This document shows, one piece after another, positions 17,701 to 24,859 of a stretch of 64,000 bases of DNA. Under the pieces are notes generated by a model. The model saw nothing but the letters and a program-made list of their open reading frames with translations, was not told the origin of the DNA and did no database searches. Source of the DNA: Hyphomicrobiaceae bacterium. GTDB lineage: Bacteria; Pseudomonadota; Alphaproteobacteria; Rhizobiales; Methyloligellaceae. The stretch is from the NCBI GenBank assembly GCA_020637815.1, contig JACKJS010000002.1:603092-667091 (forward strand), written 5' to 3'. The position numbers and the translations under genes are program-made. Each line of letters opens with the position of its first letter. Position 1 is the stretch's first letter.

Positions 17701-19467
17701 CGTGAGAATGGGATGCGCGGCCTCCAAGCGCTTCTGCTTCGAGGTTCCTTCGAGATCGAGCAGGTTGGGGCGCGGGCCGATAAACGTCACCAGCGACATG
17801 ACGAGCTCTTCGCGGATCGGGTCGATCGGCGGGTTCGTCACTTGCGCGAAGTTCTGCTTGAAATAGGTGTGCAGCAATTTCGGCCGGTCCGAGAGCGCGG
17901 AAATGGGCGTATCGGTTCCCATGGAGCCGATCGCCTCCTGGCCGGTCTGCGTCATGGGAAGCATCAGGAACTTCAGGCTCTCTTGCGTGTAGCCAAAGGC
18001 TTGCTGACGATCCAACAGGCTGACATTGGGGCGCGCGGGATGCGCCGTCCCACCTGGCAATTGGTGCACGTGAATCTGCGTGTGGTCGAGCCAGGCCTGG
18101 TAGGGATGCGAACCCGCGAGCTCGGCCTTGATTTCCTCGTCGGAAACGATGCGGCCCTTCTCGAGATCGATTAGCAGCATCTTGCCCGGCTGCAGGCGCC
18201 ACTTCTCGACGATCTTCTCTTCCGGGAAGGGCAGGACGCCCGTTTCCGAGGCCATGACGACGAGGCCGTCGTCGGTGACGAAATAGCGGGCCGGGCGCAG
18301 ACCGTTCCGGTCCAGCGTGGCGCCGATTTGCCGCCCGTCGGTGAACGCCATGGCGGCCGGGCCGTCCCACGGCTCCATGAGGCAGGCGTGATACTCGTAG
18401 AAGGCGCGGCGCTTGGCATCCATAAGCGGGTTCCCGGCCCATGCCTCGGGAATGAGCATCATCGCGGCGTGCGCGAGGCTGTAGCCGCCTTGCACCAGGA
18501 ACTCGAGCGCGTTGTCGAAGCAGGCCGTATCGGACTGTCCGTCATAGGAGATCGGCCACAGCTTCTCGATGTCGTCGCCGAAAAGCGGCGAGGATACGCT
18601 CGCCTGACGCGCGGCCATCCAGTTTACATTGCCCCGAAGCGTATTGATCTCGCCGTTATGCGCGACCATGCGATAGGGGTGCGAAAGCTTCCAGGACGGG
18701 AAGGTGTTGGTCGAGAATCTCTGATGAACAAGCGCCAGCGCCGAAACGAATTTCGGATGGTGCAGGTCCCGATAGTAGGCGCCGAGCTGATAGGCGAGGA
18801 ACATGCCCTTGTAGACCAGCGTGCGGCACGACAGGGACACGATGTAAAAGCCGATATCGCGTCCGCCCGTCTCGCCGTTGATCGTGCTGGAGATCGCTTT
18901 GCGCAAGATGTACAGCCTGCGCTCGAAATCGGTTTCATCCTCGACGCCGGGTCCGCGTCCGATGAAGACCTGCCTGTGGACCGGCTCGGTATCGACGACC
19001 TCCGGCGACAGGGTCGCGTTGTCCGTCGGCACGGTGCGCCAGCCGAGCAGCGTCAGGCCTTCGGATTCGATCACGCGTTCGACCGCGGACTCGCAATAGA
19101 TGCGCTGGGCCTGATTGGACGGCATGAAAATCTGGCCGACCGCGTAGTGGCCCGCTTCCGGCAGGGTGAATCCGAGCGGCGCGCATACGTCTTCAAAGAA
19201 GGCATGCGGGATTTGAATCAGCATACCGGCGCCATCGCCGTCGCGGGAGTCCGCGCCGGCGGCACCGCGGTGCGTGAGGTTCACCAGGATCTCGAGACCA
19301 TGCTCGACGATAGTGCGGCTCTTGGTCCCTTTCAGATCGGCGACGAATCCGACGCCACAGGCATCGTGTTCGTTGGTGGGGTCGTAGAGTCCTTGGGCGC
19401 GCGGCAAACCGTTAGGGGCCGCGTCGAAGGGTCCTGGTATGAGCGCAGGGGGTGCCATCGTCTGCAT
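14749..19467 (-). CDS. gltB: Glutamate synthase large subunit
   Basis: 1572 residues, normal length. The first 36 residues form a propeptide; the catalytic N-terminal nucleophile of the mature enzyme is Cys37 in DACGVGFVAD. Domains follow in order: class II glutamine amidotransferase, central domain, FMN-binding synthase domain (GEGGEEVDRF, LISPPPHHDIYSIEDL), the [3Fe-4S] cysteines in CIMMRKCHLNTCPVG, and the C-terminal beta-helix GXGXG domain. It hydrolyses glutamine and condenses the ammonia with 2-oxoglutarate. The long open frame on the opposite strand (about 877 codons) is a codon-bias artefact. Confidence 0.97.
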   Translation of the reverse strand: MQTMAPPALIPGPFDAAPNGLPRAQGLYDPTNEHDACGVGFVADLKGTKSRTIVEHGLEILVNLTHRGAAGADSRDGDGAGMLIQIPHAFFEDVCAPLGFTLPEAGHYAVGQIFMPSNQAQRIYCESAVERVIESEGLTLLGWRTVPTDNATLSPEVVDTEPVHRQVFIGRGPGVEDETDFERRLYILRKAISSTINGETGGRDIGFYIVSLSCRTLVYKGMFLAYQLGAYYRDLHHPKFVSALALVHQRFSTNTFPSWKLSHPYRMVAHNGEINTLRGNVNWMAARQASVSSPLFGDDIEKLWPISYDGQSDTACFDNALEFLVQGGYSLAHAAMMLIPEAWAGNPLMDAKRRAFYEYHACLMEPWDGPAAMAFTDGRQIGATLDRNGLRPARYFVTDDGLVVMASETGVLPFPEEKIVEKWRLQPGKMLLIDLEKGRIVSDEEIKAELAGSHPYQAWLDHTQIHVHQLPGGTAHPARPNVSLLDRQQAFGYTQESLKFLMLPMTQTGQEAIGSMGTDTPISALSDRPKLLHTYFKQNFAQVTNPPIDPIREELVMSLVTFIGPRPNLLDLEGTSKQKRLEAAHPILTNENLERIRAIGEVADNQFHTVTLDMTYPAEDGADGMSRALDKLCQKAEAAVREGDNIIILSDRATDSDRIPIPSLLATSAVHHHLIRCGLRTSVGLVVETGEACEVNQFCTLAGYGAEAINPYLVFETIESLLPELEEELTLDEAITRYMKAVDKGVLKVMSKMGISTYQSYCGAQIFDAVGLKSDFVAKYFTGTKSQIEGVALKEIAQETVQRHRAAFGDAPVLKNALEVGGEYAFRIRGEAHSWRPQVVADLQHAVRGSLPEKYRAYSEAVNQQDRELLTLRGMFRIKKAEEIGQRPIPLDEVEPAAEIVKRFATGAMSFGSISREAHTTLAIAMNRIGGKSNTGEGGEEVDRFTPMPNGDSMRSAIKQVASGRFGVTAEYLSNADMIQIKMAQGAKPGEGGQLPGHKVDATIAKVRHSTPGVGLISPPPHHDIYSIEDLKQLIYDLKNVNPAADVSVKLVSEVGVGTVAAGVAKAMADHVTISGFEGGTGASPLTSIKHAGSPWEIGLAETQQTLVLNRLRGRIAVQVDGGLRTGRDVLVGALLGADEFGFSTAPLIAAGCIMMRKCHLNTCPVGVATQDPVLRARFTGAPEHVINFFFYVAEEVRGYMAALGFRTFGEMIGRTEVLDKAEAIDHWKAHGLDFTKLFHKPANSADDPVSNTERQDHGLDAVLDNKLIELCRPALEGKTPVKLDLPIKNVDRSTGAMLSGAVAKRYGHTGLLDDTIWIRFNGSAGQSFGAWLARGVTLDLVGEGNDYVGKGLSGGRLIVRPPEESGIVPEKSIIVGNTVLYGAIAGECYLHGVAGERFCVRNSGATAVVEGTGDHGCEYMTGGVVVVIGPTGRNFAAGMSGGIAYVLDESGDFERRCNMAMVELEPIPSEDKALEQTQHQGGDMETHGLVDFSNMTRHDALRLRKLIENHLHYTGSARARDILDNWSAYLPKFVKVMPVEYRRALQEMARQQAADHDGLEEVEIGLRGNGK

Positions 19468-19978
19468 GAATTCTCAGCCTCGCCTCTCGGGCGAGCGTTT
19501 GGGGTTGGACGAATAGCCGTCTACCTCACCATTGTGACATTGTCGGCAGTAGTGAGGATCATGGCCTCGACGACTAGCGCCTCTGCGCCAGCGAAGGCGG
19601 CATTTCAAGGCTGCTCTGTGCCTCGTGTGAGGCGGTGTCGAAAAGCCCCGCGCCGCAGACTCCAGTACAAAGGTCAGCAAGCCTGTCCTATTTGACTTCA
19701 AAATGCCAGATTTCCGAGGCGCACACAAGCGCAAGATTCATGGTGTGTGAAGGGGCCGATGCGTGCCCATCGGGTACGAAAACGACGGGGCCGCGCCATC
19801 CAACACGAAGGAGGCGCTTCACGGCGTCCTGGCGGAGGCGTGATTTGACCGGATCGGAATTTGGCGGACCTATTTGACCCGTGGCCGCCGGGGCCGGTGC
19901 TTCATACGATACGCTTTGAAGGACCCGTGGGCGATCATCACTCCGAGACCTATTTTGACGATTCTAAAGGGACCCGAC
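19468..19978. other. 511-bp gene-free region between divergent gltB and the bufferin operon
   Basis: No frame here has both a plausible start and protein-like sequence. A possible sigma70-type promoter for the bufferin operon reads TTGACC at 19845-19850 and, 17 bases later, ACCTAT at 19868-19873. An AAAGGGA ribosome-binding site lies just before the precursor start. I found no clear palindromic operator. The size is unusual for this window and could leave room for a regulated leader. Confidence 0.4.
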
Positions 19979-20287
19979 ATGACTTATCAGACCAAGACGA
20001 TCTCAGGCGTGGCCGTCGTCAGCGCTTTTGCCGCCGCGCTGAGTATTGTGGCGTTCGCCGCGCCTGCCGCTGCCGAGGACGAGCAGGAGAAGTGCTACGG
20101 CGTTGCCAAGGCCGGCGAGAACGACTGCGCGGCGGGTCCGGGCACGACCTGCGCCGGCACCTCGAAGATCGACTATCAGGGCAATTCCTGGAAGCTGGTG
20201 CCCAAGGGCTCTTGCGAGACCATGGAACTTCCGGACGGGCGCAACGGCAGCCCGACGGCTCTCGAGCGCGATCGGCCGCCGGCCTAA
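19979..20287 (+). CDS. bufA1: Bufferin precursor peptide (DUF2282), putative copper-binding RiPP
   Basis: 102 residues. The Sec-type signal peptide covers residues 1-32 (cleavage after PAAA). The mature part has exactly four cysteines, Cys39, Cys50, Cys58 and Cys79, in the DUF2282 pattern KCYGVAKAGENDCAAG...TCAGTSK...KLVPKGSCE. In characterised bufferins an MNIO enzyme modifies precursor cysteines into thiooxazole-type heterocycles and the product sequesters copper in the periplasm. The next two genes are exactly the expected enzyme and partner. About 22 residues follow Cys79 (DGRNGSPTALERDRPPA), a longer tail than I expect for the family. The start is ATG 19979 with AAAGGGA 7-13 bases upstream; the frame is open further but without signal-like sequence. 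Confidence 0.88.
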   Translation: MTYQTKTISGVAVVSAFAAALSIVAFAAPAAAEDEQEKCYGVAKAGENDCAAGPGTTCAGTSKIDYQGNSWKLVPKGSCETMELPDGRNGSPTALERDRPPA

Positions 20288-20294
20288 GCAAGCC

Positions 20295-21170
20295 ATGGCG
20301 GCGTCCGTTTCGTTCGGGACGAGCCCGGTTCCGCCTCGCGGCGGGGTCGGGCTGAAGCCCGAACACTACCGCACCATTCTCGACAGCGCGCCGGATGTGG
20401 GCTGGTTCGAGATCCACGCCGAGAATTACATGGGCGAGGGCGGTCCGCCCCATGCCTATCTTGCGGCCATACGAGCGCGCTACCCGTTATCGCTGCATGG
20501 CGTCGGCCTGTCGATCGGGGGCGCGGGGCCGCTCGACAAGGCGCACCTGTCACGCTTGCGCGCGCTTGCGGATCGCTACGAGCCCGCCTTGTTTTCCGAA
20601 CATCTCGCTTGGTCCAGCCACGGCTCCGTCTATCTGAACGATCTTCTTCCGCTGCCCTACACGGACGAAACGCTGACTTGCGTCTGCGATCACATCGACG
20701 AAGTGCACGATGCAATGGCGCGGCCAATGCTTCTCGAGAATCCGTCGACCTATGTGGCCTATGCCGAGACGACGATGAGCGAAGTCGAGTTCTTGCGTGC
20801 CGTTGTCCATCGAACCGGATGCGGTCTGTTGCTCGACGTCAACAACGTCTTCGTGCAAGCCGCCAATCACGGCTTCGACCCGTTCGACTATCTCGATGCC
20901 TTCCCCGCCGAACACGTCCGAGAGATCCATCTCGGCGGACACGCGGAGGATGAGGATGCCGGCGGTGCGCCGCTTCTAATCGACGATCATGGACGCGAAG
21001 TCGCCGACCCGGTGTGGACGCTCTATGCCGAGGCGCTCAAGAAAACGGGGCCGATCCCAACGCTGATCGAATGGGACAACGACGTTCCGGCCTGGGAGGG
21101 TCTATTCGCCGAAGCCAAACGGGCCGACGCCGCGATCGCGGCCTTTCGGAAATCCGAGATGCGCCCGTGA
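20295..21170 (+). CDS. bufB: MNIO-family multinuclear non-heme iron oxidase (DUF692), bufferin maturation enzyme
   Basis: 291 residues from ATG 20295, 8 bases after the precursor stop. A TIM-barrel fold with the DUF692 metal-ligand pattern: WFEIHAENYMG near residue 37, LHGVGLSIGG, FSEHLAWSSHG, LLENPSTYV, LLLDVNNVFVQAANHGFD, IHLGGHAEDEDAG and LIEWDNDVPAW. These His/Asp/Glu residues bind two or three irons in characterised MNIOs, which oxidise cysteines of RiPP precursors. It needs a recruitment partner, the next gene. Its stop codon overlaps the partner's ATG by one base, indicating translational coupling. Confidence 0.92.
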   Translation: MAASVSFGTSPVPPRGGVGLKPEHYRTILDSAPDVGWFEIHAENYMGEGGPPHAYLAAIRARYPLSLHGVGLSIGGAGPLDKAHLSRLRALADRYEPALFSEHLAWSSHGSVYLNDLLPLPYTDETLTCVCDHIDEVHDAMARPMLLENPSTYVAYAETTMSEVEFLRAVVHRTGCGLLLDVNNVFVQAANHGFDPFDYLDAFPAEHVREIHLGGHAEDEDAGGAPLLIDDHGREVADPVWTLYAEALKKTGPIPTLIEWDNDVPAWEGLFAEAKRADAAIAAFRKSEMRP

Positions 21171-21940
21171 TGAGAACCGCGATGGACAACGAAGCGGCGT
21201 TCGCGCGCGCTCTACTCGACGCGGAGGCCGCCGTCCCCGAATGGATCGAGGGCCGGGACGGCGGTGGCGCGGAGCGGCGCTTCTCCGTCTATCGCAACAA
21301 CGTCTATGCGAGCCTCGTCGACGTCCTCGCGGGCCGGTTTCCGGTTTCGGCGAAGCTTGTGGGCGATGTGTTCTTCAGAGCGATGGCGCGGATTTATGTG
21401 GCAAAGACCCCGCCGGACTCGGCCGTCCTTTTGCGTTATGGCGGCGGTTTCGCCGATTTCGTCGCCGGATTTCCACCAGCAACCCCCGTGCCCTATCTCG
21501 CCGATGTCATGCGGCTCGAATGGGCCTGGCACGGCGCCTATCACTCGGCCGATGCGGAGCCACTGCCGCAGGAAGCCCTGGCGGCGTTCGGCCCGCGCGC
21601 CGAGCGGCTTGCCTTGACGCTCCATCCGTCGTTGAGGCTTGTCCGGTCGGATTATCCGGTCGTCACCATTTGGGAACTCGCAGCGCGCGACGGCGAAGAC
21701 GAGCCGGTCCGGCTGCCGGCCGAAGGCGAGGACGCCTTGGTGCTTCGTCCTGCGCTCGAGGTTGAAGTCAGGCGTCTGCCCGAGGGCGGCGCCGTCTTCA
21801 TTCAAGCGCTGCAGGACGGTGCTACGTTGCCGGAGGCGGCCGCGCGCGCGTCGTCGTCGTCGCCCACGTTCGATTTGGTGGCGAGTCTCGCCGGGCTCAT
21901 GAGGAGTGGCGCCATCGTCGGGATGGGTGAGTCTGCGTAG
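21170..21940 (+). CDS. bufC: DUF2063 domain protein, MNIO partner for precursor recognition
   Basis: 256 residues starting MRTAMDNEAAF. The N-terminal helical DUF2063 domain contains RRFSVYRNNVYASLVDVLAGRFPV, and a second helical/beta domain continues to the end (RLEWAWHGAYH; LHPSLRLVRSDYPV; ALEVEVRRLPEGGA). This family accompanies DUF692 enzymes and carries the precursor-recognition role. Translation is coupled to bufB through TGATG. It completes a minimal A-B-C bufferin operon; no DoxX-type bufD gene follows here. Confidence 0.9.
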   Translation: MRTAMDNEAAFARALLDAEAAVPEWIEGRDGGGAERRFSVYRNNVYASLVDVLAGRFPVSAKLVGDVFFRAMARIYVAKTPPDSAVLLRYGGGFADFVAGFPPATPVPYLADVMRLEWAWHGAYHSADAEPLPQEALAAFGPRAERLALTLHPSLRLVRSDYPVVTIWELAARDGEDEPVRLPAEGEDALVLRPALEVEVRRLPEGGAVFIQALQDGATLPEAAARASSSSPTFDLVASLAGLMRSGAIVGMGESA

Positions 21941-22017
21941 ACGCCCCCGCATCCTCGGCACTCCTCCCGACGTAAGATATACTCTGGGTTGTTTTTGGAT
22001 TAGGATGCGCCTGTCGC

Positions 22018-22051
22018 CAAGTCTCTGCGATATGCAAGTCTCCGCGATATG
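22018..22051. repeat. Tandem 17-bp imperfect repeat (two copies, 16/17 identical)
   Basis: CAAGTCTCTGCGATATG at 22018-22034 is followed directly by CAAGTCTCCGCGATATG at 22035-22051. The pair lies inside a larger possible stem: GCGCCTG at 22007-22013 is the reverse complement of CAGGCGC at 22062-22068. The position is the intergenic space between bufC and the convergent hsp20 gene. Function unknown. Confidence 0.6.
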
Positions 22052-22085
22052 ACTGTCCTCGCAGGCGCGTTCGTCTGTGGTCAGG

Positions 22086-22117
22086 GAAGGGCGTTCCTTC
22101 GAAAGAACGCCCTTCTT
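22086..22117. terminator. Intergenic hairpin, probable bidirectional terminator of bufC and hsp20
   Basis: GAAGGGCGTTC at 22086-22096 pairs perfectly with GAACGCCCTTC at 22105-22115 around an 8-base loop. The T tract is short (TT), so termination efficiency is uncertain. It is placed where two convergent transcription units end. Confidence 0.6.
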
Positions 22118-22152
22118 GACGTTCGACGGCCGGTTCCGGCCGGCAGTTGAAA

Positions 22153-22614
22153 CTACGCAGCCTGGTTGTCGATCACCTTGGGCGTATCGGCCTTGGTCGT
22201 AATCTCGATCGTGCGCGGCTTCATGGCCTCCGGCAGTTCACGCACGAGCTCGATGTGGAGCAGGCCGTTCTCAATGCTCGCGCCTTTCACCACGACATGG
22301 TCGGCGAGCTGGAATCGCCGCTCGAAGCTGCGGGCGGCGATGCCGCGATGCAGGTAGGTCGAATTCTCCTGCTCGGCACGCTTGTCGCCACGAACGGACA
22401 GCGCGTGCTCTTTCACCTCGATTTCGAGGTCGCTTTCGCTGAAGCCCGCAACGGCCATGCTGATGCGGTAGTCGTTCTCGCTCACGCGCTCAATGTTGTA
22501 GGGCGGGTAGGCCGGTGCATCGCCCTCGAACGCGTTCAACGTGTCGAGCAGCGTCCCGATGCGATCGAAACCGACCGTGGAGCGGTAAAGGGGGGTCAAA
22601 TCGAAGTGCCTCAT
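22153..22614 (-). CDS. Small heat-shock protein (Hsp20/alpha-crystallin, IbpA type)
   Basis: 153 residues from ATG 22614 with GGAGG 7 bases upstream. The N-terminal arm (MRHFDLTPLYRSTVGFDRI) is typical of class A rhizobial sHsps and IbpA. The alpha-crystallin domain runs from about residue 38 (YPPYNIERVSENDYRISMAV) to residue 125 (SIENGLLHIEL), with a short C-terminal tail. It is an ATP-independent holdase for unfolding proteins. The frame extends upstream for another 100 codons, but that part is the leader RNA. A heat-shock promoter and a ROSE-like leader precede it (separate entries). Confidence 0.93.
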   Translation of the reverse strand: MRHFDLTPLYRSTVGFDRIGTLLDTLNAFEGDAPAYPPYNIERVSENDYRISMAVAGFSESDLEIEVKEHALSVRGDKRAEQENSTYLHRGIAARSFERRFQLADHVVVKGASIENGLLHIELVRELPEAMKPRTIEITTKADTPKVIDNQAA

Positions 22615-22616
22615 GT

Positions 22617-22699
22617 CACATCCTCCATATGAAGCGATATGTCCGAATGCCCGCTCCATGGACGGAGCCGGGCTGAGAAACGCAAAGCCAAACAGCCTT
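22617..22699 (-). promoter_or_regulatory. ROSE-like RNA thermometer in the hsp20 leader
   Basis: Read on the minus strand, three hairpins fold in order. Hairpin A (22699-22684): AAGGCU/GGCUUU with loop GUUU. Hairpin B (22673-22649): GCCCG-g-CUCC pairs with GGAGCGGGC, one bulged G. Hairpin C (22641-22617): CAUAUC pairs with GAUGUG, then one bulged G, then CUUC pairs with GGAG around loop AUAU. The GGAG is the ribosome-binding site, so hairpin C masks it. The UCGCU on the 5' side fits the ROSE consensus UYGCU with its critical bulged G opposite the Shine-Dalgarno. Small heat-shock genes of Rhizobiales are the classical ROSE targets. Confidence 0.8.
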
Positions 22700-22711
22700 C
22701 GCGCGATCAGG

Positions 22712-22740
22712 ATATAGGCGTGCCATTCGGCAGCTTCAAG
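22712..22740 (-). promoter_or_regulatory. RpoH (sigma32)-type promoter of hsp20
   Basis: On the minus strand, -35 CTTGAA (22740-22735) and -10 CTATAT (22717-22712) are separated by 17 bases, matching the alphaproteobacterial heat-shock consensus CTTG...CTATAT. Transcription would start near 22705, giving a leader of about 90 bases that contains exactly the three hairpins of the thermometer. Confidence 0.78.
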
Positions 22741-22913
22741 GGGGGTAGGGCGCTGAATATAAACGTAAATATCGTATCCCGACAGGCTAGGGGGAGGAGG
22801 ACGGGCAGCGCCCGTTCGAGCGGCGATGTTGTCGGCGCCGCCGCTCAGGTTATAAGAATGGGATCGCGGACCAACCGTCCCGCCCGGCGGGCGCTCAAGG
22901 CTTTCCGAAATCG

Positions 22914-23870
22914 ATGACTCTCGTTTCGACACCGAAAAATCCCGTGCCGCTCGGCGCGTCGTCCGGCTTCCTGGACGTTCACAAGGGAATCAAAGTCCGC
23001 TACGCGAGCTGGCAGTCGGCGCTGCACGAACGGCACGGCACCGTCTGCATCTTCCCCGGCCGGAACGAGTTCATCGAAAAATATTTTGAGGTCGTCGGCG
23101 AATTGCGGCGCCGTGGCTTTGCCGTCGCGGTTCTCGATTGGCGCGGGCAGGGCGGTTCGACCCGCTTGGTCCGCGGCGCGTCCCTGGGGCACGTGCGCAA
23201 TTTCGTCGACTACGAAGAGGACGTCCACCGGTTCATGAAGGGGGTCGTTCTCCCTGACTGTCCGATGCCCTATTACGCGCTGGCACACTCGATGTCGGCG
23301 CCGATCCTCTTCAACGCGGCGACGAAGCGTGGATGCTGGTTCAATCGCATGGTGATGACGGCGCCCATGGTGGAACTGGCGGGGCTGCCCTTGCCGCAGC
23401 CCGTCTGCTCCGGGATCGCCACGACCCTCTCGCTAATGGGCCTCGGTAAGCAGGCCGTGCCGGGCGATCCGTCGAAATGGACGAGCGATGCCTTCGAAGG
23501 CAACCCGCTCACTTCGGACCGTGAGCGGTTCTACCGCTGCGTCGACGTGCTGAGAGTGGCGCCGGGGCTTGCGGCGGGGGCGCCCACTGTCGGTTGGCTG
23601 CACGCCGCGTTCGAGGCCATGGCGCGATTGGAGGGCGAGAAATACGCCCCCAAGATTCGCGTTCCTTCGCTGATGGTGGTGGCAGGCGACGACCGGATCG
23701 TATCCAACAAGGCGATTGAGGCGCTGTCGTCCCGCCTACGGGCGGGAACGCAGATCGTGCTCCGGGGCTCGCGCCATGAAATCCTCCAGGAACGGGACTC
23801 GATCCGCGAGCAGTTTTGGGCGGCGTTCGACGCCTTCGTGCCCGGCGCGACGCTGCGCAAAGCGGGTTAG
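22914..23870 (+). CDS. Alpha/beta hydrolase, lysophospholipase/monoacylglycerol lipase-like (Hydrolase_4)
   Basis: 318 residues. The core of a serine aminopeptidase S33/PldB-type hydrolase: an oxyanion segment FPGRNEFIEKY, the conserved VLDWRGQGGS, nucleophile elbow AHSMSA (Ser in AxSxS form rather than GxSxG), acid residue in VVAGDDRIVSNKAIE and His in RGSRHEILQE. No signal peptide. It probably hydrolyses lysophospholipids or acylglycerols. Its stop overlaps the stop of the convergent hisN by 4 bases. Confidence 0.85.
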   Translation: MTLVSTPKNPVPLGASSGFLDVHKGIKVRYASWQSALHERHGTVCIFPGRNEFIEKYFEVVGELRRRGFAVAVLDWRGQGGSTRLVRGASLGHVRNFVDYEEDVHRFMKGVVLPDCPMPYYALAHSMSAPILFNAATKRGCWFNRMVMTAPMVELAGLPLPQPVCSGIATTLSLMGLGKQAVPGDPSKWTSDAFEGNPLTSDRERFYRCVDVLRVAPGLAAGAPTVGWLHAAFEAMARLEGEKYAPKIRVPSLMVVAGDDRIVSNKAIEALSSRLRAGTQIVLRGSRHEILQERDSIREQFWAAFDAFVPGATLRKAG

Positions 23871-24664
23871 GCCGACAGAATTTTCAATGCCGCCGCGTGC
23901 AAAGCCGGGTCGCCGGCCGCGAGAATGCGTCCGCCGTCGCGCGGATCGCCGCCCTCCCACGTGGTGACGACGCCGCCCGCCCGCTCGATGATTGGGATCA
24001 GCGGCAGGATGTCGAACGGTTTGAGCCCGGACTCCGCGACGAGATCGACCTGCCCCATGGCCAAGAGGCAGTAATTGTAGCAATCGCCGCCGAAGCGCCG
24101 CAGCCGTACGGCCTTTGCCAAGCTCTCGAAGCGGGACAGTTCTCCGTCGTCGAAATAGTCCGGTGCCGTACACGCCAGGATGGCGTCTTCGAACCTGGTG
24201 CAGGCTCTTGTCCGGATCGTGCGCATTTCATCGCCGCGGGCGAAGAAACTCTCCGTTTCGCCGCTCCAGAAGCGTTCCCCGGTGTAGGGCTGGTTCATCA
24301 TGCCCAGCAACGGTGCGCCGCCTGCCGTCAGGCCAATCAGGGTGCCCCAGAGCGGTTGGCCCATGATGAAGGCACGGGTGCCGTCGATCGGATCGATGAT
24401 CCAGCACAGATCGGCGCCGGCCCGTTCGTTTCCGAACTCCTCGCCGACAATGCCGTGTTCGGGATAGATCTCGGCCAGGGCCTGGCGGATTGCCGATTCC
24501 GCTCCGCGGTCGGCCGCAGTGACCGGATCGAACTGACTGCCGCCTTTGTGATCGACAGCCAGTTCGGCCCGAAAATGCGGCAATATGACCTCGGACGCGC
24601 GTTCGGCGAGCGCGTGGGCCGTGGCGAGATAGCTCTGAAAGTCGAGATGTGCGGTCGTGGTCAC
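23867..24664 (-). CDS. hisN: Histidinol-phosphatase, inositol monophosphatase family
   Basis: 265 residues. Metal-binding motifs of the IMPase superfamily are intact: GEEFG near residue 73, WIIDPIDGTRAFIMG near residue 88 and AESGLKPFDILPLIPIIE near residue 210. The GTRAFIMGQP variant and the overall sequence fit the HisN subgroup, which makes histidinol from histidinol phosphate; inositol monophosphatase activity is the alternative. The suhB-type sRNA and an N-formylglutamate amidohydrolase gene follow on its upstream side, an arrangement familiar from rhizobia. Confidence 0.88.
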   Translation of the reverse strand: MTTTAHLDFQSYLATAHALAERASEVILPHFRAELAVDHKGGSQFDPVTAADRGAESAIRQALAEIYPEHGIVGEEFGNERAGADLCWIIDPIDGTRAFIMGQPLWGTLIGLTAGGAPLLGMMNQPYTGERFWSGETESFFARGDEMRTIRTRACTRFEDAILACTAPDYFDDGELSRFESLAKAVRLRRFGGDCYNYCLLAMGQVDLVAESGLKPFDILPLIPIIERAGGVVTTWEGGDPRDGGRILAAGDPALHAAALKILSA

Positions 24665-24824
24665 GGCCCATGGCTTGGCGGTGTTTGCCGTTGAGTGTCA
24701 AGAGCTCGCCGGCCTTGAACGGCGAACAGTGTTCACAAATGCGCGGAATTCCGGCCTTCCAGTCATCCGTGAGAGGCCTTGCGGCATCACCGTTCCGGTT
24801 CTGTCGCAAATCGCGGAGGACACC

Positions 24825-24853
24825 TTGATTTTTGTGCGTTGCAATGACATATT
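24825..24853 (+). promoter_or_regulatory. Promoter of the suhB-type sRNA, flanked by TTGCAA palindromes
   Basis: TTGATT at 24825-24830 and CATATT at 24848-24853 are 17 bases apart, placing the start near 24860. Two copies of the palindrome TTGCAA lie at 24839-24844 and 24855-24860, symmetrically either side of the -10 box. This is a good position for a repressor dimer; the regulator is unknown. Confidence 0.65.
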
Positions 24854-24859
24854 GTTGCA

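Noticed and set aside
15541..18174. 877-codon open frame on the strand opposite gltB
   Set aside because: An antisense frame kept open by GC-rich codon bias; its translation is Arg/His/Gly-rich and has no start signal, and gltB is unambiguous.
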